64,000 nt of DNA from Pseudomonas fluorescens (GTDB lineage Bacteria; Pseudomonadota; Gammaproteobacteria; Pseudomonadales; Pseudomonadaceae): positions 1 to 64,000 of the forward strand of contig NZ_KZ478013.1 of the NCBI RefSeq assembly GCF_002837185.1, given 5' to 3'. Made by a program: the position numbers and the translations under genes. The notes beneath the pieces were generated by a model that made no database searches, was not told the DNA's origin, and saw nothing but the letters and a program-made list of their open reading frames with translations. Below, in pieces: positions 42,423 through 51,457 of this stretch. Position 1 is the stretch's first letter; each line of letters begins with the position of its first letter.

Positions 42423-43370
42423 TCACATATATCCCTGTTGCGTTAGTAACTTGAATGGGGTGGCGTGGATGTCCTCGTAATCTTCTCGCTGGATGAGGAT
42501 TTCGTTTTTCTTTCTGATCTGCTGGATTTTTTTCATTACGTTTCGGTGCGCTGACAAAAACATCGATTCGTTACCGAAGTAGGGCACAGAGAGAAGTTGT
42601 CTTTTCTTCTTTGCAGTGGGCAAAAGCATCTGCTCGTAGCATGGGCGGTACTGCTCGTCACAGCGGGCAAGCCAGCCGGCGTGCAGGCGCGCGGCGGGAA
42701 ATTTGTCCTCGGTCATTGCGAGGTTCGTGACAGAGTCAATTGTCCCCCAAGTGGCGTCTTGCTGGTTTCTCTGTACTTTTACGGAGTCGTAAGCGATTCC
42801 GTGATGCGTTTCATAGTTGCAATAATCGTTGTAGACCCGTCTGATAACCTCATAAAATCTTTCGTCTTTAGTGGCAAATAAAGAACTCAGCAGTTGTGAA
42901 AATCTGGAGCCGTCGTGGGCTGCATACGTGAAGTGTGTATCTTTGCTGAACGTAAAATAACTGAATAGAAAATAGTCGCCAGGCTTGATGCCACATTCTT
43001 TTAATGCAATAAACGGATGGTCGGCCAAATAAAGCTTGCGTTCGCCCTCGGCGTTGAAGCGGCCGGCACGGACTTGCCCGGCGTTGGATGTTGGGGGGAA
43101 GAAGTCATCGACCATTAGAGGAGTTGATGACAGCTTGTCAAGTTTTTCTTCGCTGAGTTTTCGAACTCTTGAAAAGACCGAGCCTTTGCAGTAAGTGCGC
43201 GATACGATCTCAAACTCCGCAAAGCTGAAGCTGGCGGGTGATGAGTCTGGCATGAGAAATTTTCGGATCGCCGTGCAATATCCTTCAACCCCTCGGCAGG
43301 GATCAAACTTGTCGAAATTGGGTATAGGAGACGCGTAGAAGCGACGCGCGAAAGGCGGCTCTATTTTCAT
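42423..43370 (-). CDS. RES-domain protein (putative NAD+ phosphorylase)
   Basis: This 315-residue protein contains the RES signature: an early FSRVR (66-70), VRAGRFNAEGERKLYLADHP with IALKE (100-125; the Arg, the GRFN loop and the downstream Glu are the conserved positions), and GIAYDSVKVQ followed by DSVTNLAM (191-220), like the GI-x-Y-x-S ... N-L block of the family. RES toxins degrade NAD+ with phosphate, normally beside an Xre antitoxin; here no Xre gene is present and the protein is longer than the usual 150-230 residues. The partner on the same strand is a membrane protein. The family call rests on motifs only. Confidence 0.6.
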   Translation of the reverse strand: MKIEPPFARRFYASPIPNFDKFDPCRGVEGYCTAIRKFLMPDSSPASFSFAEFEIVSRTYCKGSVFSRVRKLSEEKLDKLSSTPLMVDDFFPPTSNAGQVRAGRFNAEGERKLYLADHPFIALKECGIKPGDYFLFSYFTFSKDTHFTYAAHDGSRFSQLLSSLFATKDERFYEVIRRVYNDYCNYETHHGIAYDSVKVQRNQQDATWGTIDSVTNLAMTEDKFPAARLHAGWLARCDEQYRPCYEQMLLPTAKKKRQLLSVPYFGNESMFLSAHRNVMKKIQQIRKKNEILIQREDYEDIHATPFKLLTQQGYM

Positions 43371-43508
43371 ACTTAAATTCCTTTTAAATTATCGAACCTG
43401 CTGGCCCAGAGCACAGTCACCACGCCCGTTGTAGTCAGGCGGGTGCATTATGTCTTACTGCGTCTGCCCGCCGCAAAGTGTCTCTGCCAGCGTCAGGGAT
43501 AATCGACT

Positions 43509-44654
43509 TCAGGCAACGCCGGGCTCCTGCCTATCAAGCGGCACTCTCACCCGAAACACCGTGCCCTGTTCCGTGTCGGAGCTGACCTCAATCGACCCAC
43601 CATGGGAGGCGACGATTTCCGAGGCGATGAACAGCCCCAGGCCCAGGCCCTCCGTGGGGCCGTGGTCGATTGCGGTACGCTGGGAAAAACGGCCCATGGG
43701 GTTGAATATGAACGGGAGCGCATCCTCGGGTATCGCTTCACCGCTGTTGTGCACGGTGAATACCGCGAAATCCTCTTGTATACCCAGCTCGACCTGGATA
43801 GGCCGTGTGGTGTCGCCATGCTGCACCGCGTTACTGATGATGTTTGAAAACACCTGCTCCATCCGCCCGCCGTCAAACTTGCCTGACACGCTTGTGTTCG
43901 CGTCGAACGTCACGATGGCTTCGGGATGAAACGCGCGAATTTCCTCGATCACCCGCTGACACAGCGGCGAGAGGTTTATATCGGCGGTTTTGACCGGGAT
44001 GCCCGGCCCCATCTGGCAGCGTGTCAGGTCAAGCAGGTCGCCGACGATCTGGCTCGCTCGGCGCACGCTGGTGTAGACCTGATTGGCGATCTTGGTCGCC
44101 CGGGCTCCGGCGTCCTGGGAGCGTCGCAGCACGTCGGCACCCAGCAGGATTGCGCCGAGTGGGGTGCGCAGATCGTGGCCGAGGATGCCCAGGAACATAT
44201 TGCGCGAGGCCTCGACCGCTCGTGAATAGCTGGCAATCGATTCGGCCAGGGCCTGGTCAATGGCCTCGTGGAATCGGGTCATGTCGTCGACGTTGATCGG
44301 TGTGCCGTCCTTGACCTGGCGCATCCACTGGCTGACCACACTGGTGCGCAGCGCGCGGTATTCCGAGACCATCTGATCGATCGTGAACCCGGCCATCAGC
44401 CGCGTCATTGCATGGGTTTCCGCCGCGGTTTCCTGATCATCCGCCGGGGCCAGGCCCTGGGCCTTGTCGATTTGCTCCTGGCGGGTCTGCTTGGTGCGCA
44501 GGTCGCTGACGATGGCCAGCAACATCTGCTCGGCATGATCGCGCAGCGCGACGCTGTCGAGTGCCTCGCCCGGGGTGTCGAGGGTTCTGGCAAAATCTTC
44601 CCAGGCCTGCAGAATCGGCTCGAGGTTTTCCAGAATGAAGTCGGGCAGGCGCAT
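43509..44654 (-). CDS. Soluble sensor histidine kinase with RsbRD-type N-terminal domain
   Basis: A 381-residue kinase with no membrane helix. Residues 5-140 look like the RsbRD N-terminal domain (FILENLEPILQAWEDFAR ... YRALRTSVVSQWM). The HisKA box is FLGILGHDLRTPLGAIL with the phospho-acceptor His160, followed by the ATPase lobe with MEQVFSNIISNAVQHG (N box), EAIPEDALPFIFNPMGRFSQ and GLGLGLFIASEIVASHGG (G box). It would phosphorylate a response regulator that is not encoded next to it. No signal-sensing ligand can be inferred. Confidence 0.88.
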   Translation of the reverse strand: MRLPDFILENLEPILQAWEDFARTLDTPGEALDSVALRDHAEQMLLAIVSDLRTKQTRQEQIDKAQGLAPADDQETAAETHAMTRLMAGFTIDQMVSEYRALRTSVVSQWMRQVKDGTPINVDDMTRFHEAIDQALAESIASYSRAVEASRNMFLGILGHDLRTPLGAILLGADVLRRSQDAGARATKIANQVYTSVRRASQIVGDLLDLTRCQMGPGIPVKTADINLSPLCQRVIEEIRAFHPEAIVTFDANTSVSGKFDGGRMEQVFSNIISNAVQHGDTTRPIQVELGIQEDFAVFTVHNSGEAIPEDALPFIFNPMGRFSQRTAIDHGPTEGLGLGLFIASEIVASHGGSIEVSSDTEQGTVFRVRVPLDRQEPGVA

Positions 44655-44813
44655 GTCTGTAATCCTGATGGGAGGCGGGCAGAAAAGCGAGGCTGCAAAG
44701 ATGAAGGGGCAATGCCCGGCAGTGTAGGAGGTTGTTCGTCGCTTTTAAAGCCCGGCCGCTAGCGTGAGGCCGCTGATCCCATCGGTGCACAGACAGCATT
44801 CATGGGGCTGACG

Positions 44814-45053
44814 CTACAGCCCCAATGTCAGCGACCGCAGCCTTTGTTCCACCACGCTGTCAAAATGGCTTGCCAGCTGCTCGCAGCGCTCCGGGGTGAG
44901 CCCTTCACAGCAGGTTATTCCCAACACAAAGCCCTGGGCCTTGGCACCGCCTTTGACGGCAAGAATCATCGACCCCGCCAGCTCGATCTCACGCAGAATT
45001 CTGTCAGCCTGTCGCTTTATAGGGCCGGGCAAGTCGTTCAAGGCTTCTTTCAT
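44814..45053 (-). CDS. Small conserved protein of unknown function
   Basis: A 79-residue protein, MKEALNDLPGPIKRQADRIL, then a central ILAVKGGAKAQGFVLGITCCEGLTPE and a C-terminal helix. GGAGAA precedes ATG 45053; longer frames to 45188 are unlikely. The two neighbouring cysteines could bind metal or be redox-active. I recognise no domain. Confidence 0.6.
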   Translation of the reverse strand: MKEALNDLPGPIKRQADRILREIELAGSMILAVKGGAKAQGFVLGITCCEGLTPERCEQLASHFDSVVEQRLRSLTLGL

Positions 45054-45211
45054 GGCCGTTCTCCGCAGGCATTCACTACACACAAGGCAACAGAGGCACT
45101 GTCGGCCTCTTGAAAGCATCGACCGAAGGATGGTGCGAGAGTTTCGTCGTGCGCGATCGGGAGGCGATGATCTGCAGTGCAAAGCCAAACCTGCCCAACC
45201 TTTCAGTGTTC

Positions 45212-45250
45212 TGTAGGAGCGCTCGAGCCCCGGCGAGGCTGCGATGGCGG
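45212..45250. repeat. Single REP sequence
   Basis: TGTAGGAGCGCTCGAGCC ... GGCGAGGCTGCGATGGCGG resembles one arm of the REPIN at 19709-19818. It lies 3' of the chemoreceptor gene and has no inverted partner within the next hundred bases. Confidence 0.65.
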
Positions 45251-45312
45251 TGGGTCAAGCGATGAAGAGGTCGACCTTGCGGCCGACCCACGACTGTTCG
45301 TACACCCTTGAA

Positions 45313-46806
45313 TCAGGGATGAAACCTGCGCCCCAGCGCATCCAGGCGTACGGCGATCGGTGGCAGGCGTTCGCTGCTGCGGGCCAGGGTTTCCACGTCG
45401 TCGGCGGTGTTTTGCGCGATGTGCTGCACCGATTGCAGGCGCTCGACAATTTCCAGGTTCGCCGAGCTTTGCTCGCGGGTGGTGGTGACGATGCGGCCAT
45501 TGAGTTGGTCGATATGCGCAATGTCTTCGCCCACTGCGCGCAGCATATCGACGGCCACTTGGCTGTCTTCCACGCAACGCTCCACACCCTGGCGGCTGTC
45601 GTGCATGGCTTCGACGGCCTGGCGGCTGCCTTGCTGCAAGCCTTCGATGATGGTCTTGATTTCCTGGGTGGAGAGGGCGGTGCGCTGGGCCAGGCTACGC
45701 ACTTCGTCGGCGACCACGGCAAAGCCACGGCCTTGCTCGCCGGCGCGGGCGGCTTCGATGGCGGCATTGAGGGCAAGCAGGTTGGTCTGGTTGGCGATGC
45801 TGCTGATCACCTCCAGCACCGAACCGATTTGCTCCGCCTGCACGGCCAGCGATTGCACGGTCGATTGCGTGCCATTGATGCGCGAGGCCAGTTGCGTGAT
45901 TTCATGCTGGGCGCGCCCCACGCTTTGCTGACCGCGTTCAATCTGCTGGCTGGCTTGGCCGGCGTGCTCCACGGCCTGTTCGACGTGCACAGTGATGTGG
46001 CCCGTGGCGTCTTCCATGCGCTGCATCGAGCCGGTCATTTCATTGATTTGCGCCAGTTGATGCCGCGCGCCTTGTTCCAGGGTGCCGCTGGCCGTGGCCA
46101 GTTCCTGGCCGAGTTGGCCCAGGCCATGGGAGTCGCGTGCGACGCCGTCGATCAGGTGAGTGAGTTGCTGCAGGAAATGGTCGAAGCGCTTGGCGAGGGA
46201 CACATGCTCCTTGTCTTCACCCTTGGCCGTGTCTTCGGTGAACTGCGAGGTGACGGCGAGCATTTTTTCCAGCATTTCCTGACTTTCGACCGCTTCGGCG
46301 TGGCTATGCACGGCGAGGTAGAGCAGGGCGACGGTTTCCATCACCACATAGAAGGCGTGGACGAAGATCATCGTCCAGCCGCCGTGATGTGCCATCACAA
46401 ACACCGGCCAGCCTTGATGCTGCAGGGCATGGAACACCAGGTGATGCACGGCGATGGTCAGCGCCGCCACCAGGATCGGCAGCCAGTCACGGTAGAACGT
46501 CAATACCGCGAGCAGCGCGAAGATACCAAAGTGCGCTTCGATGACACCCTGCGCCTGGTTGATGTGCAAGGCGGCCATCACCATCAGGCCGGCACCGAGT
46601 GCGCAGCGCATCGCACGGGTGCCGCCAATGGCGCGATACAGCGCGGTCAGCACCACGGCGGTGCCGCCACCGACGATCACCGCCTGGGTGAAGGTGTCAT
46701 GCCAGAACCCCAGGCCGAGGGAGAACAGGAACATCAGCCAGATCAACGCCAGCATGATGCGGTCGGCCTTGCGGTAGTGCTCCAGAAAGCGTGTGCGGAG
46801 GGGCAT
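45313..46806 (-). CDS. Methyl-accepting chemotaxis protein with multi-TM N-terminal sensor
   Basis: The 497-residue protein has about five or six membrane helices in residues 15-170, rich in His ([20 protein letters not shown]), instead of a periplasmic ligand domain, and then a cytoplasmic signalling domain with the hairpin tip [20 protein letters not shown] and [15 protein letters not shown]. No clear HAMP domain is seen. This architecture suits sensing within the membrane, for example energy state or a metal, but the stimulus is unknown. A single REP follows the gene. Confidence 0.88.
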   Translation of the reverse strand: MPLRTRFLEHYRKADRIMLALIWLMFLFSLGLGFWHDTFTQAVIVGGGTAVVLTALYRAIGGTRAMRCALGAGLMVMAALHINQAQGVIEAHFGIFALLAVLTFYRDWLPILVAALTIAVHHLVFHALQHQGWPVFVMAHHGGWTMIFVHAFYVVMETVALLYLAVHSHAEAVESQEMLEKMLAVTSQFTEDTAKGEDKEHVSLAKRFDHFLQQLTHLIDGVARDSHGLGQLGQELATASGTLEQGARHQLAQINEMTGSMQRMEDATGHITVHVEQAVEHAGQASQQIERGQQSVGRAQHEITQLASRINGTQSTVQSLAVQAEQIGSVLEVISSIANQTNLLALNAAIEAARAGEQGRGFAVVADEVRSLAQRTALSTQEIKTIIEGLQQGSRQAVEAMHDSRQGVERCVEDSQVAVDMLRAVGEDIAHIDQLNGRIVTTTREQSSANLEIVERLQSVQHIAQNTADDVETLARSSERLPPIAVRLDALGRRFHP

Positions 46807-46942
46807 TGGCGTTTACTCCATGTGATTTAGCCAGGAATCAAGCACGCGGCGTGCCACGCGCGGAGCCGGTAAAGAGCCAGGCAGGTGCGGCGATAAGATC
46901 CGGCAAATCGGTTATCGGCACGTCGCAGGGAGACTTTAAGAA

Positions 46943-46964
46943 CGGCTGCCCGGGCGGGCAGCCG
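46943..46964. terminator. Terminator hairpin of the TonB-receptor gene
   Basis: CGGCTGCCC and GGGCAGCCG form a perfect 9-bp GC-rich stem with a 4-base loop, 16 bases after the receptor's stop on the reverse strand, followed by TTCTTAAAG. It is the strongest terminator-like structure in the window. Confidence 0.75.
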
Positions 46965-46979
46965 AGGTTGCAATGACGA

Positions 46980-49136
46980 TCAGAAGCTGTACTTGGCCGT
47001 CATCATCATGTTGCGCGGGCTGCCGTAGGAGTCGCCGCCGTAGCTGACGTCCTCGGAGATGGACTGGTAGTAGTGCCGATCAAAGATATTGTTGGCGTTG
47101 AGCTGCAGATCCAGGTGCTGGTTGACCCGGTACCCGGCCATCAGGTCGGTGACGGCGTAGCCGCCTTGCTTGAGCCGATAGGTGCTGCCGTCCGCCAGCT
47201 GGATGTCGTTGTACATACGGCTCTGCCAGGACACGTTGCCGCCCACCCGGAGTTTCTCCAGCGGGCCCTGGAAGTTGTAGCGGGTGGTGACCTTGAACAG
47301 GTGTTCCGGGGTGTCGGTATCGAACTGCTTGTTGACCTTCTGCGGGTTGGCGTCGTCCCTGATAGTGTGGGTGCGCGCGTAGGTGTAGCCACCGCCGACC
47401 TGCCAGTTGTCGGTCAAGGCGCCTTGCAGTTCGAAGTCGATGCCCTGACTGCGGATCTCCCCCGAGGCTTGATAGCAGGCCGCCTGCGGGCAGTCCGGCA
47501 CAACGATCTGCACGGCACGGTTTTCCTGGTCGACACGGAACAGCGCCACGCTGGCATTCAGTGCGCCGCCCAGGTATTCGCCCTTGATGCCCACTTCATA
47601 GTTTTTGCCGACGATGGGCTTGAGCGGCGTCGCGCCGGTGCTCTTTTCTTTTTGCGGCGTGAAGATGTCGCTGTAGCTGGCATACACCGAGTGCTGGTCG
47701 TCCAGCTCATAGATCAGGCCTGCGTAGCGGGTGAGGTTGCGGGTGACCTTATAGTCGCCGTCGCCGTCGCGGTTGTCATAGTCGTACCAGTCCAGGCGCC
47801 CGCCGAGGATCAGCTTGAGCGGGTCGGCCAGGCTCAGGCGCGTGGTGACGTAGACACCGTCCTGGGTGGTGACGTCACGCTGGTTGGTGGTGCGGGTGAA
47901 GTTCGGCTTGCCGGCATTGATCGGCCAATCCAGACGGTACGGGCTGTAACCATGGGTGGTCATGTCGTAGATGCGTTTGCTGGCGCCCACCACCAGCTCA
48001 TGGGTGCGCCCGAACGCCTGGAACGGGCCGCTGGCAAAGGCGTCGAGCCCGGCCTGGTTCTCATCGAAGGCGGCCTGGTACACCGTACGCGCCAAGGTAT
48101 TTTCGACCCAGCGCGACTGGTAGGAGCCGGAGAACAGCGCGTTTTGTTCGGCGTAATTGGCATTGACCTGCAGTTTCCAGTCGTTGGCCAGTTGCTGGCG
48201 CAATTCGACGAAAACCGTGTTGATCTCCTGGTCCTTGTTCTCCCAGTCGGTGCCGGGATTGTAGGAGCGCGACAGGCCAAGGTGATGGCCGTCCAGGCCG
48301 ACCATCGACGAGCCCCAGAAGTAGTTGGTCTTGTCTTTCTGGTTGGAGTAGCCGAGCGTCAGGCTCGTGTCCTCGCTCAGGTCGGCTTCGGTCACGGCGT
48401 AGAACAGGCCGTGATCCTGCTCGGCCTTGTCGATGAAACTGTTGGCGTCGCGGTAGGAGGTGACCACCCGGCCGCGCCAGGTGCCGCTGTCATTGAGGGG
48501 GCTGGAGGCGTCGAGTTCGCCACGGTAGTCGTCCCAACTGCCGGCGGCACCGGTCAGGGTGACTTTCTGCTCGTCCAGGGGCCGCTTGCGAATCAGGTTG
48601 ATGGCCGCTGATGGGTTGCCGGCGCCGGTGACCAGCCCGGTAGCGCCGCGTACCACCTCGACGCGATCGAACATTGCCAGGTTCGGTTGAGCCCCTACGT
48701 CGACGCCGTTATAGCCACTGGGAATGCCGTCGTACATGAGGTTGTCGACGTTGAAACCGCGCGCAGTGTAGGCCTGCCGGCCGGGGCCGTTGGAGTAGTT
48801 GAGGAACAATCCCGGCGTGGCATTGACCACATCGTTGATGCTGGTCATCGCCTGGTCATCCATGCGCTGACGGGTAATCACGGTGACGGCCTGCGGCGTT
48901 TCGCGCAGTGTCAGCGGCAGCTTGGTCGCGGTGCTCATCGAACCGGTGGTGTACGACTGGCTGCCTTCGGTGGTTTCGCCAAGCTGTTGGCCGGAAACCT
49001 CTGTGGCGCCCAGTTCTATGGTGGCGGGCTGGGTGGCGACGTCGGCGGCGAAGGCCGCGTGGGAGGTGGTCAGACAGATGGCCATCGCTATCAAGCTGGG
49101 TGAAAACCCTTTATCGCCGTGGTGGTGCACAGACAT
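46980..49136 (-). CDS. TonB-dependent siderophore receptor
   Basis: The 718-residue outer-membrane protein has a signal peptide (cleavage after AAFA, about residue 30), an N-terminal plug domain (PQAVTVITRQRMDDQAMTSI ... ARGFNVDNLMYDGIPSGY ... VEVVRGATGLVTGAGNPSAAINLIRKRP) and a 22-strand barrel ending in YSF, the terminal Phe needed for outer-membrane assembly. It lacks the STN signalling domain, so it should not act through a sigma/anti-sigma pair. The sequence is most like ferric-siderophore receptors of the FhuA/FpvA-like class. A Fur-like palindrome lies 30 bases before the start. Confidence 0.9.
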   Translation of the reverse strand: MSVHHHGDKGFSPSLIAMAICLTTSHAAFAADVATQPATIELGATEVSGQQLGETTEGSQSYTTGSMSTATKLPLTLRETPQAVTVITRQRMDDQAMTSINDVVNATPGLFLNYSNGPGRQAYTARGFNVDNLMYDGIPSGYNGVDVGAQPNLAMFDRVEVVRGATGLVTGAGNPSAAINLIRKRPLDEQKVTLTGAAGSWDDYRGELDASSPLNDSGTWRGRVVTSYRDANSFIDKAEQDHGLFYAVTEADLSEDTSLTLGYSNQKDKTNYFWGSSMVGLDGHHLGLSRSYNPGTDWENKDQEINTVFVELRQQLANDWKLQVNANYAEQNALFSGSYQSRWVENTLARTVYQAAFDENQAGLDAFASGPFQAFGRTHELVVGASKRIYDMTTHGYSPYRLDWPINAGKPNFTRTTNQRDVTTQDGVYVTTRLSLADPLKLILGGRLDWYDYDNRDGDGDYKVTRNLTRYAGLIYELDDQHSVYASYSDIFTPQKEKSTGATPLKPIVGKNYEVGIKGEYLGGALNASVALFRVDQENRAVQIVVPDCPQAACYQASGEIRSQGIDFELQGALTDNWQVGGGYTYARTHTIRDDANPQKVNKQFDTDTPEHLFKVTTRYNFQGPLEKLRVGGNVSWQSRMYNDIQLADGSTYRLKQGGYAVTDLMAGYRVNQHLDLQLNANNIFDRHYYQSISEDVSYGGDSYGSPRNMMMTAKYSF

Positions 49137-49166
49137 GAATGTAACTCTCCCGGAATGCCGTCCGTG

Positions 49167-49197
49167 GCGAATAATAAAGCTGTTGATAATTATTCGC
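49167..49197. promoter_or_regulatory. Fur-like palindrome of the TonB-receptor gene
   Basis: GCGAATAA and TTATTCGC are inverted arms around a centre containing GTTGATAATTATTC, which resembles the GATAAT-rich Fur site. Its position just upstream of an iron receptor fits iron repression. Confidence 0.55.
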
Positions 49198-49259
49198 AGC
49201 AGTGTGGCAGATCAGGTCTGTGGGAAAAAGCCCAATGAATGAATCAGTTAACGAATTTT

Positions 49260-50060
49260 TCACGCGTGGGGAGGGCCAGTGCGTTTTGCTGCCTGTGCCG
49301 GGATGAATACGATTTCGTAAGGCTCACGCATGCGCTCCAGCAACACCTGGGCGAGCATCGGCGCCAGGCCGATCGCGGGGTCCCCCGTGAGCTGGCTGGC
49401 ATAGGCATGCAAGGCGTGGAGTTTGTGCGCCACGCTCCAAGTGTCCAGGCACAACTTGCGCGCACGCTGCCACGGCATCACCGAGCCTTCGCGTGCGGGC
49501 CAGTGCCAGGCCCACATCGGCAGTTCATACAATTGCGCGCCCACCCGATTGCATGCCTCGGCGCTGGCACGGCCGACGGCTTCGTGATCATCGTTGCCGT
49601 CATGGCGCCACGTGGTAAACACCACATCACCTGGCGTCAGGTATCGGGCGATGAACTGGCTTATCCGTTGCCCGTGGTTGGCCAGGGCGTTGTCGCAAAA
49701 CCCGCCACGAATCCATTTCAGGCTGTGCAACGGCATACCCAGGCGGCGCAGGGCCTCGGCGCTTTCCTGGGGGCGAATCACACTCAAGCGACCGGCCGAC
49801 CAGACCCGCGAGCCGGGGTGGCTGGCGCTGCCATCGGTGACGGAGATCAGTTTCAAGGGGTGTTGGCGCGTGCTGAGCATTTGCAGCAGGCCCCCGCAGA
49901 TGAGCACTTCATCGCCCGGGTGCGGCGCGATCACCACCACGCGAGCACCCGGCGGTATGAGGCTGGACAAACTGATGACGGGGATCTGCGCCAACTGTGG
50001 CGCGCTGTTCCAGATTTGCGCGGGGCCGCGACGGCCCTCGCTTAACGAGGCAGTTCTCAT
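49260..50060 (-). CDS. PIG-L deacetylase paralog with altered active-site motif (HPGDE)
   Basis: A 266-residue PIG-L (LmbE) family protein. Its strand-turn motif reads AHPGDEVLICGGLLQ, whereas family enzymes have AHPDDE; the replaced first Asp is the general base in MshB-type enzymes, while the next Asp and the His (zinc ligands) are kept. The rest follows the paralog at 51454-52212 closely (LISVTDGSASHPGS, RLSVIRPQESAEALRRLG, DDHEAVGRASAEA). It may have lost deacetylase activity or changed chemistry. It lies downstream of the glycosyltransferase gene after 141 bases with a hairpin. Confidence 0.85.
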   Translation of the reverse strand: MRTASLSEGRRGPAQIWNSAPQLAQIPVISLSSLIPPGARVVVIAPHPGDEVLICGGLLQMLSTRQHPLKLISVTDGSASHPGSRVWSAGRLSVIRPQESAEALRRLGMPLHSLKWIRGGFCDNALANHGQRISQFIARYLTPGDVVFTTWRHDGNDDHEAVGRASAEACNRVGAQLYELPMWAWHWPAREGSVMPWQRARKLCLDTWSVAHKLHALHAYASQLTGDPAIGLAPMLAQVLLERMREPYEIVFIPAQAAKRTGPPHA

Positions 50061-50128
50061 GGCGTATTACATCCTTGTCGGTTGACGCTCTTGTGCTCAC
50101 CCCAGGCTCCGGCTGCGGTGAGCGCGCG

Positions 50129-50148
50129 GCGCTCCGATCCTGGAGCGC
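50129..50148. terminator. Hairpin after the glycosyltransferase gene
   Basis: GCGCTCC and GGAGCGC form a perfect 7-bp stem with a 6-base loop, 54 bases past the glycosyltransferase stop on the reverse strand. It may end the long glg-tre transcript. Confidence 0.5.
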
Positions 50149-50201
50149 TGTGCGAGACGTTATGAGCATAGACAAGGACGAATGGGCGCAACGTCGTATT
50201 T

Positions 50202-50861
50202 TTACGAAACCTGCAGCAGGCCCTTCAAGTAGTCACCGAAACCACCCTGGGCGCGGCAATCCAGGCGCGCGCTGGTGATCACCTGGGGCGAATGGCTCCA
50301 GGCGATTGACGCGCCGCAACGCTCCAGATTGCGCACCAATTGCACATCCTCATGGCAGGCCACTGGTTCAAAGCCACCCGCCTGTAAATACGCGCTGGCG
50401 CTGACGCCCAGGTTGGCGCCGTGGACATGCCGATGCCCGTCGCGGGCTTCGTAAGCCTGGTGATAGCGCATCTGCGCCGCCGCGTCGAAGCCCTCGCTCC
50501 AGGCGTCTACGGTCACGGTGCCGCATACGGCGTCGCAGCCCAGCGCCAATTGCGCCACCAGCCAGTCCGGGGCAACGCGGCTGTCGGCGTCTGTACAGGC
50601 AATCCAGCGCGCGCCCAGGTCCAGCAAATGCCGTGCGCCCGCACCGCGGGCATGCCCGACATTACGTGCCTGCACCGCCAGGCTGTGCACCCCGTGCGTG
50701 CGGGCAATCGTCGCACTGGCGTCGCTGCAACTGTCGAGGACGACCAGGATGTGCACCGCTTCACCCTGCAATCCCGGATGGTTGGCGGCGATTGACGCAG
50801 CGTTCAGGCATTCGCCCAATAACGCTTCTTCGTTATGCACCGGAATCAGGATGCCGATCAT
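50202..50861 (-). CDS. Family-2 glycosyltransferase
   Basis: A 219-residue GT-A fold enzyme: ILIPVHNEEALLGECL at the start, VVLDSCSDASATIA for nucleotide-sugar binding and ARWIACTDADSRVAPDWL with the DxD metal motif, then GANLGVSASAYLQAGGF and CHEDVQL with the ED acceptor-side pair. It transfers a sugar from a nucleotide donor to an unknown acceptor in the cytoplasm. It overlaps the upstream methyltransferase gene by four bases and is the last gene of the long unit. Confidence 0.82.
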   Translation of the reverse strand: MIGILIPVHNEEALLGECLNAASIAANHPGLQGEAVHILVVLDSCSDASATIARTHGVHSLAVQARNVGHARGAGARHLLDLGARWIACTDADSRVAPDWLVAQLALGCDAVCGTVTVDAWSEGFDAAAQMRYHQAYEARDGHRHVHGANLGVSASAYLQAGGFEPVACHEDVQLVRNLERCGASIAWSHSPQVITSARLDCRAQGGFGDYLKGLLQVS

Positions 50862-51457
50862 CGCAGGCCCTCAAGACGTGCCACCGAGGTGCCATCTCGG
50901 CCCCACAGGTCGAGCAGGAAATCGTCTTCATGGTGGCGTACCACCGCGTGCAGCCCCAGTCGTTGCTCAAGCAGCGCGTGCACCTGTTCGGCGGTTTGCG
51001 GGCACCCTTCGATGGGCGGTCGCCAATGGCAGGCCAGTAGTTGGCCGCCCTGCGCCAGGGCGGCGCGGCAGCGCTCGGCCAGGCGCTCAAGATCAGCGGC
51101 GTCCAGGTAGTAACAGAATTCGCTCAATACGATGAGCTCGAATTGCCCCGATGGCCACTGTTCGGGCAAACAGCGCTGCTCTATCTGCACGTTGGAAAAC
51201 CCGGCCAGCCGCTTGCTGGCCAGCGCCACCGCAGCGCTCGCCGTATCGCAGCACAGCAAGCGATCACAACGCGCCGCCAGCTCGGCGCTCAACTCGCCAT
51301 TGGCGCAGCCGGGTTCGAACACCGAGGTGTAGCGCGCCCGGGTCAGGATGGCCAGGGTCAATGCGCGTTTGCGTTGCTCGTACCAGCGTTGACGAAACGC
51401 CCACGGGTCGTCGTTGCCGGCGAACATCTGGTCGAAATAAGGGGTCGTCACGCTCAC
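50858..51457 (-). CDS. SAM-dependent methyltransferase, NodS-like
   Basis: The 199-residue protein has class-I motif I VFEPGCANGELSAELA (47-61), a DxA at the end of strand 2 (CCDTASAAV) and IVLSEFCYYLD as motif II/III. The start DPWAFRQRWYEQRKRALTLA matches the NodS family, N-methyltransferases acting on lipo-oligosaccharide amines. It overlaps both neighbours by four bases and sits between a PIG-L N-deacetylase and a glycosyltransferase, a combination that suggests N-methylation of a deacetylated amino sugar (inference). Confidence 0.8.
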   Translation of the reverse strand: MSVTTPYFDQMFAGNDDPWAFRQRWYEQRKRALTLAILTRARYTSVFEPGCANGELSAELAARCDRLLCCDTASAAVALASKRLAGFSNVQIEQRCLPEQWPSGQFELIVLSEFCYYLDAADLERLAERCRAALAQGGQLLACHWRPPIEGCPQTAEQVHALLEQRLGLHAVVRHHEDDFLLDLWGRDGTSVARLEGLR

